From: JAWQFO01 sp033436665
Lineage (GTDB): Bacteria > Pseudomonadota > Alphaproteobacteria > Rhodobacterales > Rhodobacteraceae
Assembly: GCF_033436665.1 (NCBI RefSeq)
Contig: NZ_JAWQFO010000002.1
Span: 795,959-859,958, forward strand
Reading direction: 5' to 3'
Length of the DNA: 64,000 bases
The notes below the pieces were generated by a model. It had not been told where the DNA came from and did no database searches. It worked only from the letters and a program-made list of their open reading frames with translations. Below, piece after piece: positions 54,794 through 63,961 of the stretch (positions within the stretch are counted from its first letter, which is position 1; the number at the start of each line of letters is the position of its first letter). The translations under genes and the position numbers were made by a program.

Positions 54794-55956
54794 GGGCCGA
54801 TCACCGGCAGTTCGGCGGGTGTGCGCGCCGACAGCAGCTCGGCCCCGTGCTCGCGCAGCACGAGATTTTCCTCATGCACGAGGATGCGGCCCGGCGCGAC
54901 CTCCGCCGCCGGTTCGAGCGTCAGAACCATGCCGGCGCGCAAAACCGTTTCGTCCTTCGGCGTGAAGGAGGGCCACTCGGTGAGGGCGAGGCCCAACCCG
55001 TGGCCCAGCCGCCCGCCGCAGGGCAGGGCGCCGTTGTCGCGCAAGCCGTCCACTAGCAGACGGTGGACATCGCGCGCCTGCAGGCCCGGGCGCAGTGCGG
55101 ACAGGGCTGCCTCGGTCGCCGCGTGAAGCGCGGCATGCGCCCGCGACGCGGCATCACTCGGCAGGCCGATGGCGAAGTTGCGGTCGAAGTCGCAGAAATA
55201 TCCGTCACGCACCGCCCCGGTGTCGAGCATCATCACATTGCCCGTCGCAAGCGGCCTGTTGTCAGCCGGCGAAATCACGTCCGAATAACCCTCCGGACCG
55301 GCCCCGCCCGCGAGATACGAGACCCAGTCTGCGCCTTCCTCGAGCAGCGCGATCTGGAAGCCGCGGAACACATCGGCCAGCGAGCGCCCCGGTGCGGCGA
55401 TCTCGGGCACGCGGGCAAAGGCCCGGTCGGCGACCGCGCAGGTGGCGCGGATGCGATCGATCTCGGCCTCCGACTTGACCTCGCGCACCCGGCACACGAC
55501 GCCTGTCGCATCGACGAACTTGCGCGGTGCGAGACCGGATTCGAGCTTACGAAAGTCCGTCAGCGGCATCCTGACCTGCGTTTCGGGACCTGCAGGAAGC
55601 CCGACGCGGCCCTGTTCGGGCACGACACTGGCCAGGGTCTCGACCAGAAGGCTCACGCCGTCGTCGACCGGATCGGGTGCGTCCCAGGTTCGGATGTCCG
55701 CGATCCAAGTCCGGCGCATCAGTGTCTCGCCGATGGCGGGGATGACGGCGATGGGCGCACTCGAAGCCGGCACGACCACGAACCAGGGCCGGGTCGGGCT
55801 TTCCCAGAACCGGGTCAGGAACCCGGACACGTAGAACACGTCTGCGGCGGTGCTGAGCAGCAGAGCGTCGAGCCCGTCGGCCGCCATGCCCTCCTGCAGC
55901 GCGGCCACCCGCGCGCGATGCTCGTCCGCGGGGAACACGCGCGACGCGTCAGCCAT
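54790..55956 (-). CDS. M24-family hydrolase (Xaa-Pro peptidase / EutD-DoeA-like)
   Basis: About 388 residues from the ATG at 55956, 8 bases overlapping the PLP-enzyme gene. N-terminal creatinase-like domain (AALQEGMAADGLDALLLSTA), C-terminal pita-bread domain: LATGNVMMLDTGAVRDGYFCDFDR (two Asp ligands; approximate), RLGHGLGLALTEWPSF (His) and LEPAAEVAPGRILVHEENLVL (Glu ligands). M24 enzymes include dipeptidases, creatinase and ectoine hydrolase. Next to a EutA-like protein, an ectoine-hydrolase-type role is possible, but eutC/eutE are absent. Confidence 0.88.
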   Translation of the reverse strand: MADASRVFPADEHRARVAALQEGMAADGLDALLLSTAADVFYVSGFLTRFWESPTRPWFVVVPASSAPIAVIPAIGETLMRRTWIADIRTWDAPDPVDDGVSLLVETLASVVPEQGRVGLPAGPETQVRMPLTDFRKLESGLAPRKFVDATGVVCRVREVKSEAEIDRIRATCAVADRAFARVPEIAAPGRSLADVFRGFQIALLEEGADWVSYLAGGAGPEGYSDVISPADNRPLATGNVMMLDTGAVRDGYFCDFDRNFAIGLPSDAASRAHAALHAATEAALSALRPGLQARDVHRLLVDGLRDNGALPCGGRLGHGLGLALTEWPSFTPKDETVLRAGMVLTLEPAAEVAPGRILVHEENLVLREHGAELLSARTPAELPVIGP

Positions 55957-56992
55957 CCTCCGGGCCTTCGCTGAGGATCGCGAGGACCCGCGCCCCGTCT
56001 CCGACGCCCTGGGTCCCGGCGAGCAGGGCCGCGAAACCAGCCCCGCCGGAGGGTGTCGTCGCAAGCCCCGCCTTGGCCAATACCTCGACGCCTGCCTGCG
56101 CTTGCTGCTCGGTGATGGTCATGAAGAGATCGGCATCGCGCGCCAGCCCGGCCAGCGCGATCATAGACGGCGTCTTGCAGTCGAGCCGTCCCATCGCCGA
56201 GACCGGTCCCGCGGTGGTCACCAGCTTTCCGGCGCGGATGCTCTCGATCAGCGCCGGGGCCGCGTCCGGCTCCACGACCGCGATGGTCGGTTCATCTCCC
56301 CAGACCGCGCGCGCATGGGCGGCGACCGCCGCGGCAAGTCCGCCGACGCCGGCCTGCAGGACGATATGTGTCGGGATTGCCGACATCTGGTCCACGGCTT
56401 CCGCGGCAAGTTGCAGATAGCCTTCCATGACCCGGAACGGCAGGTCGACGTATCCCGGCCATGAACTGTCGGAGAGCAGCGTGCGCGCATCCTGATCTGC
56501 CGCCGCTTCGGCCGCGGCCATGCTGTCCTCGTAGGTCGCCCCGGCGCGGACGACCGTGGCCCCCTTGTCCCGCAACCGCGCCGCAAAGCCTTCCGGAACC
56601 GTTTCCGACAGAAAGATCATGGCCTCGGCACCGAAGAGCCGCGCCCCTGCGGCGACCGACAGTCCATGATTGCCGGCGCTCGCGGTGACGAAGGTTCGAC
56701 CCTTCAACGCGTTTTCCCAGGGACCGCCCGCCTGCGCTGCGGTCCGCGCTATGGCATAGGCCGCGCCGAGCGCCTTGAAACTGCCCAGCCGCATGCGCTC
56801 GCGCTCGTCCTTGAGCCAAAGCCTGGCTACCCCTAGCCTGTCCGCAAGCGCCGGGGATGTATGCAGAGGCGTCGGGTGATGCGCCGGACAGTGGCCCAGC
56901 AACTCCTGGACCGGGGCAGGATCGGCGGCGGGATATTTGGATGCGCCGGGCAAGCCGGTGCCGCGATAGGGGTTTGTCAGGGTGTCCGGCAA
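55949..56992 (-). CDS. PLP-dependent diaminopropionate ammonia-lyase-like enzyme (fold type II)
   Basis: About 347 residues from a TTG at 56992 with GGAG seven bases upstream; no suitable ATG exists near the N-terminus. Fold-II PLP features: LKDERERMRLGSFKALGAAYA with the Schiff-base Lys (SFKALG), VTASAGNHGLSVAAGARLFG, SSWPGYVDLPFRVMEGYLQL, LQAGVGGLAAAVAAHA and GGAGFAALL. The SFKALG, W-x-GY and V-M-x-GY wording points to DpaL rather than threonine dehydratase; EutB of hydroxyectoine use is a relative to consider. It would eliminate ammonia from a 2,3-diamino or hydroxyamino acid. First gene of the minus-strand trio. Confidence 0.85.
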   Translation of the reverse strand: MPDTLTNPYRGTGLPGASKYPAADPAPVQELLGHCPAHHPTPLHTSPALADRLGVARLWLKDERERMRLGSFKALGAAYAIARTAAQAGGPWENALKGRTFVTASAGNHGLSVAAGARLFGAEAMIFLSETVPEGFAARLRDKGATVVRAGATYEDSMAAAEAAADQDARTLLSDSSWPGYVDLPFRVMEGYLQLAAEAVDQMSAIPTHIVLQAGVGGLAAAVAAHARAVWGDEPTIAVVEPDAAPALIESIRAGKLVTTAGPVSAMGRLDCKTPSMIALAGLARDADLFMTITEQQAQAGVEVLAKAGLATTPSGGAGFAALLAGTQGVGDGARVLAILSEGPEDG

Positions 56993-57273
56993 GGCGCAGC
57001 TCCACTGTTTCCGAACCAGCCTAGCGCGTGATTTCGGGCCTGTCGCGGCCGCTGGCGTGATTGGCGAGGCTGAAATGCGCTTTCGAGCCAGGCCTGTGAT
57101 GACGACAAGCGCGGTGTCAGGCATGCCGACGATCTGCGGTAGGGCCGATGGCACCGCGAAGCTTCTCGGCGTAGATGGCTAAGACTGTGCAGAGACGGGA
57201 AGATCGATCCCCGCAACCTCCGCTATGCCCGGGACATCATGTCCAGTGACCTGCAGCCTTCAGGGTCCGAGAG

Positions 57274-57789
57274 TCAGCCCTTTCCAGCAGGTGGTGCCGA
57301 TGTGCTGCCCGACACGCCCTCGGCCAGGAACGGCGCGAGTTCGAAGCGTTTGTTTCCCATCCCCAGAGTGCCGTCTTCCTGCCAGGGCCAGTCCGCGCGG
57401 GGTTTGTCCCAATAGATCTCGATCCCGTTGCCGTCCGGATCGTCGAAATAGAGCGCGATCGAAACGCCGTGATCGGCATGGCCGTAGATCTCGACACCGG
57501 CATCTGCAGCCCGTCTGGCTGCCACTGCCAGCGCATGGCGCGTGGGATAAAGCAGAGCCACGTGGAATAGCCCCGTGTGGTGTTTTGCGGGCGGGCTGCC
57601 GCCGGCGCTGTGCCAGGTATTCAGCCCGATGTGGTGATGATAGCCGCCCCAGGACATGAACGCGGCCTGATCGCCGTAGCGCTGCATCAGGTCCATTCCC
57701 ATCACGTCTCGCCAGAAGCCGATGGCGCGTTCGAGGTCTGCCACTTTGAGGTGTGTATGCCCGATACAAGGTTTATCCATGCTGTCCAT
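57274..57789 (-). CDS. VOC-family (glyoxalase/extradiol dioxygenase-like) protein
   Basis: 171 residues from the ATG at 57789 with GGAGAC seven bases upstream. VOC elements: GHTHLKVADLERAIGFWRDV (first metal His), GGYHHHIGLNTWHSAG and GIEIYWDKPR with the Glu ligand. It resembles CatE-type catechol 2,3-dioxygenases, but only one domain pair is present. Metal-dependent; substrate unknown. It may belong to the same catabolic locus, 160 bases or more downstream of the PLP gene with its own promoter. The gap 56993-57273 lies beyond it, not between promoter and gene. Confidence 0.82.
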   Translation of the reverse strand: MDSMDKPCIGHTHLKVADLERAIGFWRDVMGMDLMQRYGDQAAFMSWGGYHHHIGLNTWHSAGGSPPAKHHTGLFHVALLYPTRHALAVAARRAADAGVEIYGHADHGVSIALYFDDPDGNGIEIYWDKPRADWPWQEDGTLGMGNKRFELAPFLAEGVSGSTSAPPAGKG

Positions 57790-58086
57790 TTTGGGTCTCC
57801 GGAAAGGTGTTTCACCGTATGGTCCATCCAAGAGGCAGGCAAGCAAGCCTCGGTGATAGTCCGGTTGGCCGCGAAATGAACGCCTGTCCGGCGGATCAAG
57901 GGTTCGCGTTGGCCGAAAGCCTGGTTTGGCGGACTTGGCAGAACACTTCGATGTTCGGCTCTTTTTCCGACACCGCGGGCGATTGCGGAAGGTCGCTGCA
58001 AACTGCAAGAGCGCCGTCTGTGCGGACAAAGCCGCCATCAATGAAAAAAGCAAATAAAACATTGGGTTTGGAGAACTCTTTAAATC

Positions 58087-58470
58087 TCACCAAACCTCTT
58101 CCGATGAAGGGCGCATATGCAATTTCACATGATGAACGGGGTCCAAACCTAACCGTTCTCTCATCAAAGTGTTCAATACTGTGAGATCACCCGAACCCCA
58201 TTCCTCAGAAAAGAGACGAAAGTGCTCGTGTGACTTACGTTCCTTGGGTAACTTAAATTCTTTATGGCGTTCGATAAACACGTCACGCCCCTCTTCGTCG
58301 AAGAACAGGTGCACTTCCCCTTGAGCGTTGCCCAGTGCTATTTTCTCATCCTCACCACGACACAGATTTCGTGCCCAGTGGGCATCGCATAGAACAGTTT
58401 GTCTTGCCTTACCAATCAACCCATTGGGCTCCAAGCAGCCCTCAGCGGTGATGACACCAAAGGCCCGCAC
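58087..58470 (-). CDS. hypothetical protein in an AT-richer patch
   Basis: 127 residues from a GTG, no good ribosome-binding site. The sequence looks protein-like (FGVITAEGCLEPNGLIG, EVHLFFDEEGRDVFIERHKE, HEHFRLFSEEWG) and uses more A/T-ending codons than its neighbours. The surrounding 57790-58633 stretch is also AT-richer and otherwise empty. I do not recognise it; it may be a transferred gene or a remnant. Confidence 0.4.
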   Translation of the reverse strand: MRAFGVITAEGCLEPNGLIGKARQTVLCDAHWARNLCRGEDEKIALGNAQGEVHLFFDEEGRDVFIERHKEFKLPKERKSHEHFRLFSEEWGSGDLTVLNTLMRERLGLDPVHHVKLHMRPSSEEVW

Positions 58471-58633
58471 GGGGCCGAAACTGGCTGGCCTGGCACGTCA
58501 TCACGATGATCTGGTATGCAACAATTGCAGGTATACAGTTCCATCAGATCGGTTTAAGGGGCAGGGCTTGTCTCTGCCGATTGGCGGAGATGGCCGAAGT
58601 TCTCCCGCCGATTTTACCGAGACAGAACCCAAA

Positions 58634-60751
58634 ATGATCCAGGCACTCGCCGATGCGCTCGCGGAGCGCGGCTATGACACGCTGACCGCCGTGCAAACGG
58701 CCGTCTCCGACCCGGACTTGCAGGACGCCGACCTTTTGGTTTCGGCGCAGACAGGGTCTGGCAAGACGGTTGGGTTCGGGCTTGCGATCGCGCCGACGAT
58801 CCTGGGCGGTTCCGAGGTCTTGGAGCCTGCCGCCGTACCGCTCGCCCTGATCGTTGCGCCCACCAGGGAACTGGCGTTCCAGGTCATGCGCGAGATTTCG
58901 TGGCTGTTCGCAAAGACCGGCGCGCGGGTGACGACCTGCGTCGGCGGCATGGACATGCGCGACGAACGCCGTGCGTTGGAACGGGGTGCCCACATCGTTG
59001 TCGGCACACCCGGGCGTCTCCGAGACCACATCCAGCGCGGATCTCTGTACCTGGGCCACCTGCGCGCCGTCGTCCTAGACGAAGCGGACGAGATGCTGGA
59101 CCTCGGTTTTCGCGAAGACCTCGAATACATGCTGGGCGAGGCGCCCGAAACCAGACGCACATTGCTGTTCTCCGCGACCGTCCCGCCGATGATCGCCAAG
59201 CTCGCAAAGCAGTTTCAGCGCGACCCGGTGCGCGTGACCACGTTGACCGGCCAAACGCAGCATGCCGACATCGCCTACCAGGCCCTGCGGGTTGCCCAGC
59301 AGGATGCCGAAAACGCCATTGTCAACGTGCTGCGCTACCACGAAGCGCAGAGTGCCATCGTCTTTGCCAATACCCGGGCCGCCGTGAGCCGGCTCGCGGC
59401 GCGACTGACGAACCGCGCTTTCTCCGTCGTCACGCTGTCGGGGGAACTCAGTCAGAGCGAGCGGACACATGCGTTGCAGGCCATGCGCGACGGCCGCGCG
59501 CGGGTGTGTGTTGCGACCGATGTCGCCGCCCGTGGGATCGACCTGCCGAACCTCGACCTGGTGATCCATGCCGAATTGCCCTCCAACTCCGAAGGTCTGC
59601 TGCACAGGTCTGGCAGGACCGGACGGGCCGGTCGGAAGGGCATTTCCGCACTGATCGTTCCACCGAAGATCACCAAGAAGGCCGAACGCCTTCTGAAATT
59701 CGCCAAGATAGACGCCGACTGGACGGTGCCGCCGTCCGCCGACGACGTCTTGCGCAAGGATCAGGAACGCTTTCTGACCGATCCTGTCTGGAGCGAGGAG
59801 GTGACGCCGGAACACGAGGCATTTGCGGCCAGGCTTCTGACTCGCCAAAGCCCGGAACGAATCGCCGCGGCCTGCATCGCCTTGTACCGGGGCCGGCACT
59901 CGGCGCCGGAAGACCTGGCCGCCCCGGATGCCCCGCCCGAGGGCAAGGAGCGCAAGCCGTTCGGTCCGAGCGTTTGGTTCTCGTTGTCGGTTGGCCGCGA
60001 CGACCGGGCCGAGCCGCGCTGGCTGCTGCCGCTTCTGTGCCGGGCTGGAAATCTGGACAAGGCGGCGATCGGAGCGATCCGCGTTCAACACTCGGAAAGT
60101 TATGTGGAGCTTATGGAAGGCAGTGTCGACGGGTTCATGAAAGCGATCGGCGAACAGGCCGAACTCGAGGACGGCGTCAGGGTTCGGCGACTGGACGCGG
60201 CGCCGGACCTCGACGCGGGTTCCCGCGAGCGTGGGCCCATCCTTCGCAAGCCTTTGCATCGAACAGACGCAAAACGCATCTCGCCGCGTGAGAACGGACC
60301 CCGCGCGAAGCCGAACGACAAACGCGCCAGGCCGCCAAGCAAACTGGAAAAAGCGATCGCGGACGGCGCTGCAAGACCGTACCGCGCACCCAAGAAAGAC
60401 GGGGCGGCCGAACCGGATGTGTCGCGGGCCAAGCCGTCTGGAGGGAAGAAAAAAGAAAAGAAACCTCACCGCAAGGCGATGCAGGATTCCAAGGTGTCGT
60501 CCCTTGGAAAACCCGGCAACAAATCGACGAAAGCAAATGACAAGCGAACCGAAGCAGCCGGGACCGGCGCGCGCAAACCGGACGGCATACCGGGCGCACT
60601 CCGCCGGCTTCAAGCCTCGGACCCATCGAAAAGGATCTCGCCACCGGGTGGCAGCGTCAAACCGCGCAACTCCAAATCGGATGTGCGAAGAAAAGAGTCG
60701 GGTAAGCCGCGCAAGGGGAAAGGCGGGAACGAACCTCCAAGACGGCGCTGA
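58634..60751 (+). CDS. DEAD-box ATP-dependent RNA helicase (DeaD/CsdA-like)
   Basis: 705 residues from the ATG at 58634; upstream in-frame codons lack helicase homology and read through the AT-rich patch. Motifs: AQTGSGKT (I), PTRELAFQV (Ia), TPGRL, VVLDEADEMLDLGF (II), LLFSATVPP (III), VFANTRAAVSRL (IV), ATDVAARGIDLPNLD (V) and HRSGRTGRAGRKG (VI). A DbpA-like RNA-binding domain (about 540-615) and a long Lys/Arg-rich tail of some 100 residues follow. It remodels structured RNA, probably in ribosome assembly or cold adaptation. Confidence 0.93.
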   Translation: MIQALADALAERGYDTLTAVQTAVSDPDLQDADLLVSAQTGSGKTVGFGLAIAPTILGGSEVLEPAAVPLALIVAPTRELAFQVMREISWLFAKTGARVTTCVGGMDMRDERRALERGAHIVVGTPGRLRDHIQRGSLYLGHLRAVVLDEADEMLDLGFREDLEYMLGEAPETRRTLLFSATVPPMIAKLAKQFQRDPVRVTTLTGQTQHADIAYQALRVAQQDAENAIVNVLRYHEAQSAIVFANTRAAVSRLAARLTNRAFSVVTLSGELSQSERTHALQAMRDGRARVCVATDVAARGIDLPNLDLVIHAELPSNSEGLLHRSGRTGRAGRKGISALIVPPKITKKAERLLKFAKIDADWTVPPSADDVLRKDQERFLTDPVWSEEVTPEHEAFAARLLTRQSPERIAAACIALYRGRHSAPEDLAAPDAPPEGKERKPFGPSVWFSLSVGRDDRAEPRWLLPLLCRAGNLDKAAIGAIRVQHSESYVELMEGSVDGFMKAIGEQAELEDGVRVRRLDAAPDLDAGSRERGPILRKPLHRTDAKRISPRENGPRAKPNDKRARPPSKLEKAIADGAARPYRAPKKDGAAEPDVSRAKPSGGKKKEKKPHRKAMQDSKVSSLGKPGNKSTKANDKRTEAAGTGARKPDGIPGALRRLQASDPSKRISPPGGSVKPRNSKSDVRRKESGKPRKGKGGNEPPRRR

Positions 60752-61316
60752 TGGAACGGCCGAGCCATCTCGACGAGATCGGGGTTAAAACCTGGTATGC
60801 GGAGAGTTCGCGCTGCAATCGTCACGAATTTTGACAAAAGCAGCGAAGGTTCGGTCTGGGGAACCTGCGTGCAGCGTCAAAGCGACCAAGGAACGGCACC
60901 GATGGGCCGAGGCTGTGTGGAAAGGCCTCTCCGTGACATCCTTTCGGGCTAGGGCGGGGAGCGTATCTGGCAGGCTTTGTCGAAGGCGTGGACTGCGGGC
61001 ACGCATCGCCGTTTCTCGACCGGCTTGGGGAACGGATTGGATGCCGCGAGCGGTTTCTTCACTTGCGCAAGCGCCCCAATTGGAAAGCTGTCGTCCCCGA
61101 GTTAGTCTTCCAGGATTGAGATGGTTGAAAGGATCCCAGAGCGGCGTGACCGGCAATCCGGGGGCCACACAATTGTTCGCTGCGGTTGAGATAGAGGACC
61201 GGTTTGGGCCTCAAGTGGTTCGGGCCGGGGGTTGACGAACCCTTGCGCTTCGCCGGGACGTCGCGCGTGTGCTTGGAGCCCTTAGTGCCGAATACTGCAT
61301 CCCGCACGAAGGACCG
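60752..61316. other. intergenic between convergent helicase and MFS genes, nothing recognised
   Basis: 565 bases. Several short frames exist, but none has recognisable protein motifs or a ribosome-binding site. It may contain decayed sequence. Confidence 0.45.
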
Positions 61317-62467
61317 CTAATCGACCGCAGAGGCAAGCCGTTTGGCGAGGGTGCCCATCAGGGCCACGGCACCGACAAGCAGCACCGCGCCGGCCACCCA
61401 GGCGGTTGGTGTGGAGTAGACCTCGGCGAGCGCACCCGCGAAAACCAGGCCCAAGGCGGCTCCGAGTTGCTGGATCAGCGACCTCAGAGACAGCATCGTG
61501 GAACGCTGGCGGTCTTCCACGCATCCATGCAGGACACTGCTGGCGGGCGTCTCGGACGCACCAAGAAGAACGGAATACAGGATGAACACCGTCGCAAAGC
61601 CGACGATGCTGCCTTGCAAAGACAAGGCGATCTTAACCCCCGCCATGCAGACAAAGACGGCCGCCAGTGTCATTGCGTGACGACGTCGGAAAATCCGGCT
61701 GATGCGCGGAGACATCGACGCGCCGAAGGCGATCGAGAAGAAATAGGCAGCCGTCAGGATACCGATTGTCGTGTTTGCAAAACCTTCCTCCAGCATGGGT
61801 TTTGCATGGGTCGGCCAGAACACCTCGACCGGGTTGGTCGCCATCAGGAACAACGCCAAAGCTGCCAGCAGCACCGAAAGCGCCGGATGTTTCAGTGCGA
61901 GAAGGTCCGCATCCTTGACTGCCGATGGTGCCGTCGCAAAACCCTGTTTCAGGGCATCATTGTTGAGCGGGCGTGTTTCTTCTAAAATGAAATCGTGCGT
62001 AAAAACGAACACGCCCAGCATCACCGCCAGACTTGCCGCAAAGGGCACATCGTATGCGCTGACACCCAGTCGCTCGGCCATCGAGCCGATGAGATCGGGC
62101 AAAAGGTCTCCGAGGATCGCCCCCACCGCCAAGCCCATTGCGTTTGCCCATTGAGCCTTTGCGAGCGCGGGTTGAACATCGACATTCGGCGCCAGGGCCT
62201 TGAAGGTTTCCACGAACCAGGCGTCCAGAGTGCCCGACCGTAGCGCACGTCCGAACCCGATGAAGGCAAACGAGAGTGCGAGAACATGGAACTCGCTTGT
62301 CGAAAGGAAGAGTGCGAGGGAGATCAAGCTGGCGATGACCGCCGCCAGAAAAACCGGCTTGCGTCCAATGGTGTCGGCCAATCCGCCGAAGGGGAGTTCC
62401 ATCGCCATGGTCGCCAGTGAGTAGACCCCGAAGAGCAGCGAAATCTGGAAGAGGTCCATACCCCGAT
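61317..62467 (-). pseudogene. MFS transporter, 5' end cut off by an IS3-family element
   Basis: The visible protein begins RGMDLFQISLLFGVYSLATM and continues with MELPFGGLADTIGRKPVFLA (the MFS loop 2-3 motif) through about ten further helices to the end. The first helix and start codon are missing: the frame runs straight into the left end of an IS at 62468, so the next 'residues' are IS sequence. The normal sequence was probably DRGMDLFQ. It belongs to the drug/sugar exporter type of MFS; substrate unknown. Either the gene is truly disrupted or the join is an assembly artefact. Confidence 0.8.
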
Positions 62468-62537
62468 TGGACCTGTCACGGATTTGTGCCGCTCCTTTGA
62501 CCACGTATCGTGTCGCAAAGGAGAACACATATGGCAT
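62468..62537. mobile_element. left end of the IS3-family element (first copy, 70 bases, cut by an N)
   Basis: Identical to the first 70 bases of the element at 62678, including the terminal repeat TGGACCTGTCACGG and the first bases of orfA. It stops at the single N at 62538, where two contigs seem to be joined. Confidence 0.85.
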
Positions 62538-62538
62538 N

Positions 62539-62677
62539 TTTGCCCGCTTCCAGGAACTCCTTAGACCAGGAATAATACAGGCTCTCGGCAATGCCCTCGC
62601 GGCGACAGAGCGCGGCAATGCTCTCCTCGCCCCGCAGACCGGCGAGAACGATGCGGATCTTCTCCTCGACCGAATAG
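62539..62677 (-). pseudogene. fragment of a second IS3-family transposase orfA
   Basis: On the minus strand this encodes YSVEEKIRIVLAGLRGEES, then IAALCRREGIAESLYYSWSK and FLEAGK: the N-terminal HTH of a different IS3-type OrfA. It is bounded by the N at 62538 and by the left end of the element at 62678, so it seems to be an IS into which the other IS inserted, from another genomic place or copy. Confidence 0.75.
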
Positions 62678-62740
62678 TGGACCTGTCACGGATTTGTGCC
62701 GCTCCTTTGACCACGTATCGTGTCGCAAAGGAGAACACAT

Positions 62741-63107
62741 ATGGCATTACGACCCACCGAAGAATTCCGCGCCGAAGCAGTACGCGTGGCCTTAACCAGC
62801 GGGCTACCGCGCAAACAGGTGGCCGCAGATTTTGGGNTTACGACCCACCGAAGAATTCCGCGCCGAAGCAGTACGCGTGGCCTTAACCAGCGGGCTACCG
62901 CGCAAACAGGTGGCCGCAGATTTTGGGGTCGGTTTTTCGACGCTGAACCGCTGGATACAGCAGGAACGGCACAATCCTGAGAAACCGACGGTCCAGTCCG
63001 ATCTGGAACGCGAGATCGCCGAGCTGCGGAAAGAGAACCGTATGCTCCGGGAGGAGAGGGATGTCCTAAAAAAGGCCACGGTGTTCTTCGCGGAGAGAAG
63101 CAAATGA
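62741..63107 (+). pseudogene. IS3-family transposase OrfA (broken by N and duplication)
   Basis: Starts MALRPTEEFRAEAVRVAL with GGAG upstream. The frame is split by the N at 62837 and restarts as LRPTEEFRAEAV from 62838, then runs VGFSTLNRWIQQERH and a leucine-zipper-like REIAELRKENRMLREERDVL to a stop at 63107. Without the artefact it would be a normal OrfA of about 90 residues with an N-terminal HTH. Confidence 0.85.
63068..63074 (+). promoter_or_regulatory. A6G slippery heptamer for programmed -1 frameshift
   Basis: AAAAAAG sits in the orfA frame as A-AAA-AAG near the end of orfA. Slipping by -1 there would join OrfA to the OrfB frame, the usual way IS3 elements make the OrfAB transposase. 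Confidence 0.6.
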
Positions 63108-63961
63108 GGTTTGCCTTCGTCGAGGACCACCGGCACGACATCCCTGTGAACCGTCTGTGTCAGATCATGGACGTCAGCCCGCGCGGCTATCGGGCCTGGC
63201 GGTCCCGTCCCATGAGCGTAAGCCAACGCAAGGATCTGGTTGTCCTTGCGCATATCCGGGATCAGTTCGAGCAGTCGCTTGGCAGTTATGGTCGCCCGCG
63301 CATGACCGAGGAATTGAAAGAGCTGGGACTGGCCGTGGGCCATCGGCGCGTTGGCCGCCTGATGAAGGAAAACGGCATCAAGGTCAGGCGGAACAAGAAG
63401 TTCAAGGCAACCACGGACAGCAACCACAGCTTCAACATCGCTCCGAACCTGCTGAACCGGGACTTCTCGGCTGATCGTCCAAACCAGAAATGGGCTGGCG
63501 ACATCAGTTATGTCTGGACACAGGAGGGCTGGCTCTACCTCGCTGTCATGCTTGATCTGCATTCCCGGCGCGTGATCGGTTGGGCGGTCAGCAATCGCAT
63601 GAAACGTGACCTGGCAATCCGGGCGTTAGACATGGCCACCGCGCTGCGGCGTCCGCCGAAGGGAGGTATCCATCATACAGACCGCGGCAGCCAATACTGC
63701 TCCCACGACTATCAGAAAATCCTGCGCCAGCATGGCTTAAGGACGTCGATGAGCGGAACCGGGAATTGCTACGATAATGCGGCCGTCGAAACCTTCTTCA
63801 AGACCATCAAGGCAGAGCTGTTGTGGCAACGATCTTGGCCAACACGCCGTCAGGCTGAACTGGCGATCTTCGAGTACGTCAACGCCTTCTACAATCCACG
63901 CCGACGCCACTCAGCCCTCGGCTGGAAAAGCCCCTTGGCCTTCGAAGCTCAGGCGGCGTAA
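63104..63961 (+). CDS. IS3-family transposase OrfB (DDE integrase core)
   Basis: 285 residues; the ATG overlaps the orfA stop (ATGA). HTH_21-type N-terminus (LCQIMDVSPRGYRAWRSRP), then the rve core: WAGDISYVWTQEGWLYLAVM (first Asp), IHHTDRGSQYCSHDY (second Asp), GNCYDNAAVETFFKTIKAEL (Glu) and YNPRRRHSALGWKSPLAFE. Full length, so it would be active once fused by frameshift. Confidence 0.95.
   Translation: MRFAFVEDHRHDIPVNRLCQIMDVSPRGYRAWRSRPMSVSQRKDLVVLAHIRDQFEQSLGSYGRPRMTEELKELGLAVGHRRVGRLMKENGIKVRRNKKFKATTDSNHSFNIAPNLLNRDFSADRPNQKWAGDISYVWTQEGWLYLAVMLDLHSRRVIGWAVSNRMKRDLAIRALDMATALRRPPKGGIHHTDRGSQYCSHDYQKILRQHGLRTSMSGTGNCYDNAAVETFFKTIKAELLWQRSWPTRRQAELAIFEYVNAFYNPRRRHSALGWKSPLAFEAQAA

Noticed and set aside
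60785..61168. open frame on the minus strand downstream of the DEAD-box gene
   Set aside because: No recognisable motif or ribosome-binding site; composition looks like a chance frame in high-GC DNA.
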